20,265 bases of DNA from Sphingobacteriales bacterium (lineage in GTDB: Bacteria; Bacteroidota; Bacteroidia; Chitinophagales; UBA2359). A model generated the notes under the pieces. The model had not been told where the DNA came from. It saw only the letters and a program-made list of their open reading frames with translations, and did not search any database. Position 1 is the first letter of the stretch; each line of letters starts with the position of its first letter. The position numbers were made by a program, and so were the translations under genes. Shown one piece after another: positions 14,634-20,265 of the stretch. The DNA is taken from the NCBI GenBank assembly GCA_016718845.1, contig JADKCK010000028.1:1-20265 (forward strand), given 5' to 3'.

Positions 14634-16298
14634 ATGCTGCAAAGGCTATCTATAAAAAATTATGCCCTAATTGACCGTTTAGAAATGAACTTTTCGGGCA
14701 AAATGAACATCATTACCGGCGAAACAGGCGCAGGTAAATCTATTATCTTGGGCGGCTTATCGCTTATGCTAGGGCAGCGCGCCGAGTCAAAATCGCTGTT
14801 CGACCCTACCCAAAAATGCGTTGTAGAAGGCACTTTTAACATAGAAGGATACCAACTGCAAAACTTTTTTGAAACAAACGAACTAGACTACGAACCCCAA
14901 ACCATTGTGCGGCGCGAAATAACGCCCTCGGGCAAGTCGCGCGCCTTTATCAACGACACCCCCGTTACCCTACCACAACTAAAAGAACTAACCGAACAAC
15001 TAGTAAGCCTACACGCACAGCACCAAACGCTACACCTCTACGATGCCAATTATCACCTTTTTATCATCGATACATTAGCTAATCACGAGGCTTTATTGAA
15101 CGACTATAAACAAAAATTTAAAGAATTTCAGAAAAATAAACGCCAAATTGCCGAACTTGAAACACAATACGAACAACTACAAAAAGATATTGACTATGTA
15201 CAGTTTCAACTAAGCGAACTCGACGAAGCAGCCATAGACAACCCAAACGAACAAGACACCCTAGAAAAAGAACAACACCAACTAGACCACGCCGAAACCA
15301 TAAAACGCCTAATTGCCGAAAGCACCTTTGCCCTCGAAGAGCAAGAAATATCAATAGTGCAACAGCTAAAAACCGTAAAAAGCGCCATTGCCGAAGCCAC
15401 CCGATACATGCCCGAACTAGAAGAACTACTAAACCGTTTGGACAGCGTAGCCATCGAACTATCGGATATTAGCACCGAACTTAGCCGCACCGAAGATACC
15501 CTAATGCTCGACCCGCAACGCATCGAAGAAATAAACGAACGCCTAAACATTTTATATCGGCTACAAAAAAAACACCGTGTTGCCACCCTAGCCGAGCTAA
15601 TGACCATTCATGCCGATTTAGCATCGCGCAACCAATCGGTTGATTACCTTGCCAACCAAATAGAAAAACTGAAAAAAAACCTGAACCAACAGCAACAAAA
15701 ATTGTTACAATTAGCAAACCAAATATCTGCCAACCGCACCGCACAATTTGCTGTATTGGAACAACGTATTGCCGAAGGACTAACACAAGTGGGTATGCCC
15801 AACGCTAGGGTAAAAGCCGACCACCAAACCCTACCCCCCGACCGCCTTAGCCCCGACGGCATTGACCAAATACAACTACTGTTTGCACCCAACAAAGGCA
15901 GCCAATTTAGCGAGCTGCGTCGCGTAGCATCGGGTGGCGAGTTGTCGCGTTTGATGCTTTGCATACAATCAATGATTGCCGCACGCATTGCGCTACCCAC
16001 CCTTATCTTCGACGAAATTGACACAGGTATATCGGGCGAGGTTGCCTTAAAAGTAGGTGCCGTACTGCAAAACCTAGGCACTAATCACCAAATTATTTGC
16101 ATTACCCACCTACCCCAAATTGCCAGCAAAGGCGAGGCTCATTTTTTTGTGTACAAAGACGAAAGCACCGACCGTACCATATCGCGCATAAAACCCCTTG
16201 ATGACAACGAACGAATTACCGAAGTAGCCAAAATGTTAAGCGGTAACCCACCCACCAATGCCGCCATCGAAAACGCAAGGGTGTTGTTAAAGGGATAA
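14634..16298 (+). CDS. recN: DNA repair protein RecN
   Basis: A 554-residue SMC-like ATPase that acts early in double-strand break repair, holding DNA and helping RecA. Walker A (GETGAGKS) is at residues 29-36. A long coiled-coil region follows at about 150-370 (EFQKNKRQIAELETQYEQLQ, then ELSDISTELSRTEDTL and later QIEKLKKNLNQQQ). The C-terminal half of the ATPase head has the signature SGGELSR at about 434 and Walker B LIFDEIDTGISGEV at about 455, then the switch ITHLPQIAS. Length and motifs are normal for the family. No SOS-type operator was looked for beyond the promoter box. The next gene begins 21 bases after the stop, so they may be cotranscribed. Confidence 0.97.
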   Translation: MLQRLSIKNYALIDRLEMNFSGKMNIITGETGAGKSIILGGLSLMLGQRAESKSLFDPTQKCVVEGTFNIEGYQLQNFFETNELDYEPQTIVRREITPSGKSRAFINDTPVTLPQLKELTEQLVSLHAQHQTLHLYDANYHLFIIDTLANHEALLNDYKQKFKEFQKNKRQIAELETQYEQLQKDIDYVQFQLSELDEAAIDNPNEQDTLEKEQHQLDHAETIKRLIAESTFALEEQEISIVQQLKTVKSAIAEATRYMPELEELLNRLDSVAIELSDISTELSRTEDTLMLDPQRIEEINERLNILYRLQKKHRVATLAELMTIHADLASRNQSVDYLANQIEKLKKNLNQQQQKLLQLANQISANRTAQFAVLEQRIAEGLTQVGMPNARVKADHQTLPPDRLSPDGIDQIQLLFAPNKGSQFSELRRVASGGELSRLMLCIQSMIAARIALPTLIFDEIDTGISGEVALKVGAVLQNLGTNHQIICITHLPQIASKGEAHFFVYKDESTDRTISRIKPLDDNERITEVAKMLSGNPPTNAAIENARVLLKG

Positions 16299-16319
16299 TT
16301 TCAATTTATTTATCTTAAA

Positions 16320-16982
16320 ATGAATATAAAATTACTACTAACATTACCGATGCTTTTGCAAAGTTGGCAACTATTTGCACAGCCAATAACATTACAATAC
16401 TCGGCAGGATACATTTATCCATCGTTGCACACAACTGAACCTATACATGTCGGAGGACTAGGTATATATAACTATTATGCAATAGATAGTGTTGTGCCTA
16501 AATTTGGCATTACTGCTGGCATTGAAAGATATAAGTGCATTAACAAAAAAGGTAATTCGCGATTTTATTTTAACCAAGCAGTTAGTTTAAATTTCATACA
16601 AACCGGTTTTGTGAGATGGGTAGGGGGCACCGGATCGCCTCTGCTTTTCTTCCGCTTACCCCTTTACACATCGATACAAGGTTTTATCGATGCTCAACTT
16701 AATTTAAGCAGTTGGGATTATGTAAAAACATCAAGCACACAGCCCATGCCACAAAAAAACCAACGTGTTGCCCTAAGTACCATTGATTTAGGTTTTAGGG
16801 CAAGTATAGGCAAACAAATACGCATAGGCAACAAACCTGTTAAAGTGTTTTTGGATTATACGCATGGTTTCGGTTCAATTGCTCCCTATCAAATTAAAAA
16901 AAGATTTTTCTCGTTGCGATTTATCACCGATTTTAAAACAACTCCACCCATAATCAACAAAAAAATAATTAATAATAAATGA
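16320..16982 (+). CDS. Predicted outer-membrane or periplasmic protein, unknown function
   Basis: A 220-residue exported protein. A signal peptide covers the first 20 residues (LLLTLPMLLQSWQLFAQ). The rest alternates hydrophobic and polar residues with many aromatic ones (YSAGYIYPSL, FYFNQAVSLNFIQTGFV, VKVFLDYTHGFGSI), as in small outer-membrane beta barrels, and it ends with a basic tail. Its stop overlaps the start of the M16 peptidase gene by four bases (ATGA at 16979-16982), so the two are probably translated together. I recognise no specific family. Confidence 0.7.
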   Translation: MNIKLLLTLPMLLQSWQLFAQPITLQYSAGYIYPSLHTTEPIHVGGLGIYNYYAIDSVVPKFGITAGIERYKCINKKGNSRFYFNQAVSLNFIQTGFVRWVGGTGSPLLFFRLPLYTSIQGFIDAQLNLSSWDYVKTSSTQPMPQKNQRVALSTIDLGFRASIGKQIRIGNKPVKVFLDYTHGFGSIAPYQIKKRFFSLRFITDFKTTPPIINKKIINNK

Positions 16983-18235
16983 TAACCTATCATAAATTTC
17001 AACTACCCAACGGCTTGCGTGTTATTGTACACGAAGAACCCGAAAACCCAATGGCAACCCTAAACGTGCTATACGACGTGGGCGCACGCGACGAAAACGA
17101 AGCCAAAACAGGTTTTGCGCACCTTTTCGAACACCTAATGTTTGAAGGCTCGATAAACGTTGCCGACTACGATGAGGGCGTACACCTTGCCGGCGGACAA
17201 TGCAACGCCTTTACTAGCAGCGACATGACCAACTACTACATAACCCTACCTGCACACAACATAGAAAGTGCTTTTTGGCTAGAATCGGACCGTATGCTAT
17301 CGCTGGCTTTCGACCCCGAAGCATTGGCAGTACAAAAAGGTGTGGTAGTAGAAGAATTTAAAGAAACCCAACTTAATCAACCTTATGGCGATGCTTTTGC
17401 ACACCTAAAAGCCATGAGTTATCAGGTGCACCCCTACAAATGGGAAGTAATTGGCAAAGAAATTTCGCACATCGAAAATGCCCAATTAGACGATGTGCGC
17501 TCGTTTTTCTTCCGTCATTATCGCCCAAACCGCGCCATACTAAGCGTGGCTGGCGGCGTAAAAACCGACCAAATAAAACAATTAGCCGAAAAATGGTTTG
17601 GTAGCATTGAGCCGGGCGAAACCTATAACAGGCAATTACCCCAAGAGCCACCACAAACCGAGTTTAGGGCAAAAACCATCGAAGCCGACGTGCCAGTAGA
17701 TGCCATTTATTTGGCTTTCCATTGTTGCGCCCGCACCGATGCCGATTATCACGCCACCGAGTTGCTCGCCGAGATATTGTCGGGTGGCAGTTCGGGTAGG
17801 TTGTTTCGTAGGTTAGTAAAAGAAAACACGCTGTTTAGCTCGCTAAATGCCTACTGTTACGGTCATTTTGATAACGACTTGTTTTACATAGAAGGCAAAT
17901 TAAGCCACGGCATAACTTTTGAACAAGCCGAAACTGCTATTTGGCAACAATTAGACGAACTAAAAACCGAATTGGTGTCGGGTATCGAACTGCAAAAAGT
18001 AGTTAATAAAGTAGAATCGTCTATCGTATTTGCCGAAACAAGCCTTTGGGAAAAAGCTTTTATGCTGGCTTTTTACGAACTATTGGGCAACATAGACGAT
18101 GTAAACGACGAACTGTCTAAATACGAAGCCGTAACCGCCGCCGACCTACAACGCATTGCTCAAGCCATTTTTACCCAACAAAACTGCTCGGCGGTGTACT
18201 ACCAATCTCGCCAAGCACAACCCGACGCAGCTTAA
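16979..18235 (+). CDS. M16 family zinc metallopeptidase
   Basis: A 418-residue M16 (pitrilysin/processing-peptidase) protein. The inverted zinc motif HLFEH is at residues 48-52 and the third zinc ligand lies in VVVEEFKE at about 125-126, so the catalytic site is complete. GGQCNAFTSSDMTNYY and the second-half motif GGSSGRLFRRLVKEN are typical. M16 peptidases clamp and cut small peptides; in Bacteroidota they often come as two neighbouring genes, an active and an inactive half, but no second copy follows here. There is no signal peptide, so it is likely cytoplasmic. The start ATG overlaps the preceding stop, which supports it. Confidence 0.95.
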   Translation: MITYHKFQLPNGLRVIVHEEPENPMATLNVLYDVGARDENEAKTGFAHLFEHLMFEGSINVADYDEGVHLAGGQCNAFTSSDMTNYYITLPAHNIESAFWLESDRMLSLAFDPEALAVQKGVVVEEFKETQLNQPYGDAFAHLKAMSYQVHPYKWEVIGKEISHIENAQLDDVRSFFFRHYRPNRAILSVAGGVKTDQIKQLAEKWFGSIEPGETYNRQLPQEPPQTEFRAKTIEADVPVDAIYLAFHCCARTDADYHATELLAEILSGGSSGRLFRRLVKENTLFSSLNAYCYGHFDNDLFYIEGKLSHGITFEQAETAIWQQLDELKTELVSGIELQKVVNKVESSIVFAETSLWEKAFMLAFYELLGNIDDVNDELSKYEAVTAADLQRIAQAIFTQQNCSAVYYQSRQAQPDAA

Positions 18236-18259
18236 CATACATCTCAGACCCAAACCGTA

Positions 18260-18296
18260 AAATGCCGCTAAAGCCTTAAACTTTAGCGGCATTTTT
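18260..18296 (+). terminator. Terminator after the M16 peptidase gene
   Basis: AAATGCCGCTAAAG (18260-18273) and CTTTAGCGGCATTT (18281-18294) form a perfect 14-bp stem with a seven-base loop, ending in a T run. It lies between this gene and the convergent TROVE gene. Confidence 0.9.
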
Positions 18297-18454
18297 GCGG
18301 TTTTTAGGCAACCAAAAATCTGCCCAAAAACAAAAGCGCACCACCTTTTACAGCGTAATGCGCTTTGTTGTACATCAAAATCAGTCACAAACAAAAAAAA
18401 CATCAGGTATCTACTTCTTACATCAATACATTCACAGATTAGGTGTCGTCTTCT

Positions 18455-19894
18455 CTATACTTTAAAGGTTACTTTATTAATTTCGTTTACAATAGCCTTT
18501 GGGTCGGTTTCTAACAAAGCCATTAGGTCAAATATTTTGTCGCTAAAACCAGCCAATGCAAATACTTTGTTTTCTGGAAATTGCAGCGAGCCGTAGCCTT
18601 GCAAATCAAACGAGTAGATAAACGGATTGGCTTTGTACTTGGCTTTGTAAGCATCAAACGATGCTTTTGGCGAATATCCGCCTATCCAACCTTGCATATC
18701 CGATAGGATAATGATACGGTCGTAGCGTTGATTAATGGTTTGAAAAATGGCATGAAAGTTAGTTCCGCCAGCGGCAAAGTTTAGGTCATTGGCAATACTT
18801 AGGGTGCTGTTTCGGATATTTAATTGACGATATTGTGCATTGTCGCTAAAAGTCATAAAATCGGCATTGTTGCTTTTTGCCAAAATAGCGGCAAACAACG
18901 AACCAATTTCGGCTGGTCGGCCTGTCATCGAACCTGACACATCTAAAACCACTAAAGTATTGCCCTCAAAACGAGGCACATTTTTCAACGAAATATCTAC
19001 GGCTTGGTCAAGTGCTGCCATTACTTTGCGGGCAGCTTTGCCGTTAATTTGTTTAATTTCGGTGTAGGCAGTTGTAAAACGAAAAGGCAATACCAACGAG
19101 TTGCGGATTAGTTTTTCGGTCATTAACAATTCCAAAGCTTTATCCAATACCACATCGCTCACCAACTCCATAATATTACGTAGGTTGCGCAATAGGGCAA
19201 AGTAGCCAATTTTGCGCGTTTCAATTAGTTCTGTCCATGCATCGGCTTTTAGCGTTTCTTTTTCTAGTTCGTTTTCGGCGTTTTGTCCGGCTTTGGTCAA
19301 TTTGCTTTCCCAAGTATCTACCGAGCGCAATTCGTTTTTTACCAACAATGTTAAGGCTTCGCGGTTGCGGTCGGTTGGTTTTGGGTGAATTAGATTTACC
19401 ACATCAACCAATTTTAAATCTTTGTTGGCATTACGGTATTTAGCCAATTGATAACCATCAAATTTATCAAAAGCGGCGGCAAAACCTTTTTTCATGGCGT
19501 TAGGCAACTTTAATTTTTGCGTATTAAAATAATATGCCATAATTTCGGTCATGTCGTCGGGGCGATACACAATTTGTTCGTAAAACGATTTAGCCCATTC
19601 TTTACCTGTGGCATATTTTGCCAATTCGCCAGCCAACAAGTGCGTGATAGAGCGCATACCAAATTTGGTACGTGCATAAATAGCTGCTTTTGCGGCAAAT
19701 TCGGCATCGTTTTTTGCCAACAGCTCAATCAAACGGGCGTTTGTATCGGTGGCTTTGCGGTAAAATTGGTCTTGAGCAAACGATGTTAGCAACACGCTTA
19801 CTAACTCCAAAGCAGGCGTTTGTACGTATGCTTCGCCACCAGCAAGGTTAGTAGTTTTTTGCTCTTTTTTAAATATTTTGTTGAATAAAGACAT
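18455..19894 (-). CDS. TROVE-domain protein, bacterial Ro60 homologue
   Basis: A 479-residue protein. The TROVE part covers about residues 25-305 (AKAAIYARTKFGMRSITHLL, then PKPTDRNREALTLLVKNE and IGYFALLRNLRNIME), a ring of helical repeats that in animal Ro60 binds Y RNA on the outside and misfolded RNA ends in the hole. The second part, from about 312, is a von Willebrand factor A domain with an intact metal site DVSGS at 318-322, a later MTFSDNA and LSDMQGW. Family knowledge: in bacteria the homologue Rsr forms complexes with Y RNA and with polynucleotide phosphorylase for RNA degradation or quality control. On the same strand, just upstream, lie two tRNA-like RNAs (see the entries at 19941 and 20066), one beginning its predicted closing stem 47 bases before this ATG. 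No RtcB or PNPase gene is in the window. Confidence 0.93.
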   Translation of the reverse strand: MSLFNKIFKKEQKTTNLAGGEAYVQTPALELVSVLLTSFAQDQFYRKATDTNARLIELLAKNDAEFAAKAAIYARTKFGMRSITHLLAGELAKYATGKEWAKSFYEQIVYRPDDMTEIMAYYFNTQKLKLPNAMKKGFAAAFDKFDGYQLAKYRNANKDLKLVDVVNLIHPKPTDRNREALTLLVKNELRSVDTWESKLTKAGQNAENELEKETLKADAWTELIETRKIGYFALLRNLRNIMELVSDVVLDKALELLMTEKLIRNSLVLPFRFTTAYTEIKQINGKAARKVMAALDQAVDISLKNVPRFEGNTLVVLDVSGSMTGRPAEIGSLFAAILAKSNNADFMTFSDNAQYRQLNIRNSTLSIANDLNFAAGGTNFHAIFQTINQRYDRIIILSDMQGWIGGYSPKASFDAYKAKYKANPFIYSFDLQGYGSLQFPENKVFALAGFSDKIFDLMALLETDPKAIVNEINKVTFKV

Positions 19895-19940
19895 AACTAT
19901 AATCTTTTTTAGATTAAGGAAAAAAATAACAAACGAAATC

Positions 19941-20045
19941 GGCAGCCGTTAACCCTTTCGGGTCAATGCTTGGCGGGATTTGAACCCGCTACAGTTTGAT
20001 ACACAATCAAATACTCTACCAATGAGTTACGAAGTAACGCCCACC
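19941..20045 (-). ncRNA. tRNA-like RNA upstream of Ro60, candidate Y RNA (anticodon position GUG)
   Basis: Read on the minus strand. D arm ACTC-ATTGGTA-GAGT, anticodon arm TTTGA-TTGTGTA-TCAAA (GTG in the anticodon place), five-base variable loop and T arm GCGGG-TTCAAAT-CCCGC all have canonical lengths and spacing (19973-20025). The acceptor stem is not there: TACTTCG on the 5' side does not pair with CAAGCAT on the 3' side. Instead GGTGGGCGTTA (20045-20035) can pair with TAACGGCTGCC (19951-19941) over 11 positions with one G-G mismatch and two G-U pairs, and a GAAA-loop hairpin lies within. A closing stem with a tRNA-like body is the plan of bacterial YrlA RNAs. A tRNA finder might call it tRNA-His, but U at position 37 and the broken acceptor argue against a working tRNA. 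Confidence 0.6.
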
Positions 20046-20065
20046 ATCAGTATTGTTATTTTGGG

Positions 20066-20138
20066 TGTAACAGCTTGGTATCGAACCAAGATCACTTGTT
20101 CTTCAAACAAGCGCATAGACCATCTTTGCTACTGTTAC
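20066..20138 (-). tRNA. tRNA or tRNA-like RNA with anticodon GAA (Phe)
   Basis: A complete 73-base cloverleaf on the minus strand: acceptor GTAACAG/CTGTTAC (7 bp), TA at 8-9, D arm with a three-pair stem GCA/TGC and GG in the loop, anticodon arm CTTGT-TTGAAGA-ACAAG with GAA, variable loop TGAT, T arm CTTGG-TTCGATA-CCAAG and discriminator A. The 3' CCA is not encoded. Odd points: G at position 37 where tRNAs reading U-first codons normally have A, a weak D stem, and an extra U-A pair that would extend the acceptor over the discriminator. It stands 20 bases upstream of the other tRNA-like RNA on the same strand. It may be a real but unusual tRNA-Phe or a second Ro-associated tRNA mimic. Confidence 0.6.
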
Positions 20139-20165
20139 AACTATTTTTGGAGATTTTGGAGATTT

Positions 20166-20198
20166 TTTGGTTGTTTGGGTAAAAATATAGTATCTTTG
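20166..20198 (+). promoter_or_regulatory. Promoter of the partial gene at the window end
   Basis: TATCTTTG at 20191-20198 matches TAnnTTTG, with TTTG at 20166-20169 as a possible -33 element 21 bases upstream. On the other strand, TATATTTT (20189-20182) is a weak -7 candidate for the tRNA-like/Ro60 operon, so the two promoters would be divergent. Confidence 0.5.
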
Positions 20199-20214
20199 CC
20201 TAAAATTAGTACCT

Positions 20215-20265
20215 ATGACAACTTCTGATTTAAAATTAACCATTTTTCGCCAAATAGACACTTTA
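20215..20265 (+). CDS. Start of a protein-coding gene, cut by the window end
   Basis: ATG 20215 follows a good -7 box by 16 bases and opens a frame reading MTTSDLKLTIFRQIDTL to the window edge. Such starts are seen in small helical Bacteroidota proteins, including antitoxin-like ones, but seventeen residues are too few to name it. Confidence 0.6.
   Translation, partial: MTTSDLKLTIFRQIDTL

Noticed and set aside
15206..16081. Long minus-strand ORFs opposite recN
   Set aside because: Serine/cysteine-rich shadows of a well-identified gene.
19966..20033. Ordinary tRNA-His
   Set aside because: The acceptor stem does not pair, position 37 is U and there is no G(-1); a tRNA-like RNA fits better.

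Overview
The window looks like chromosomal DNA of a Bacteroidota bacterium. The signs are AT-rich intergenic DNA, Bacteroidota-type -7 boxes of the form TAnnTTTG (ssb, recN, a GNAT-like gene, the TPR gene and the last partial gene), an SSB ending in DDLPF, and secreted proteins with signal peptides. No ribosomal RNA, insertion sequence with a recognisable transposase, or CRISPR array was seen.

Layout. (1) 1-4520: a tandem family of four sulfotransferase-like genes. Three are wrecks full of frameshifts (1-267, 452-1481, 1690-2734). The fourth (3538-4431) is nearly intact but lost its C-terminus to a one-base frameshift and a truncation. A two-gene zeta-toxin-like module (2736-3522) sits between copies three and four. 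(2) 4531-5499: a VAT-1/quinone-oxidoreductase-like enzyme lacking its usual first residues, apparently because one deletion removed both its start and the end of the preceding sulfotransferase. (3) About 5510-6050: a non-coding tandem array of a 91-bp unit, then a pentapeptide-repeat protein. (4) 7046-8507: two minus-strand genes, a frameshifted secreted protein and a retropepsin-like aspartic protease. (5) 8741-10672: ssb, convergent with a TPR protein and sharing a bidirectional terminator. (6) 10673-14633: a sparse region with one secreted protein, a GNAT-like gene plus a 49-codon partner, small orphan ORFs, many hairpins, three copies of CTGGACGACG and a 48-bp direct repeat. (7) 14634-18235: recN, an outer-membrane/secreted protein and an M16 zinc peptidase whose start overlaps the preceding stop. 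(8) 18455-20138, minus strand: a Ro60/TROVE protein preceded on the same strand by two tRNA-like RNAs. (9) From 20215: the first codons of a divergent gene.

The most interesting part is the last operon. Bacterial Ro proteins bind Y RNAs, and some bacterial Y RNAs (YrlA) contain a tRNA-like module. Here one RNA has good D, anticodon and T arms but no proper acceptor stem; instead the flanks can pair over 11 positions with one mismatch. The other folds as a complete cloverleaf with unusual details. Together they suggest a Ro ribonucleoprotein locus whose RNA partners lie just upstream of the protein gene. This rests on hand-folding and family knowledge and has not been tested by a covariance search.
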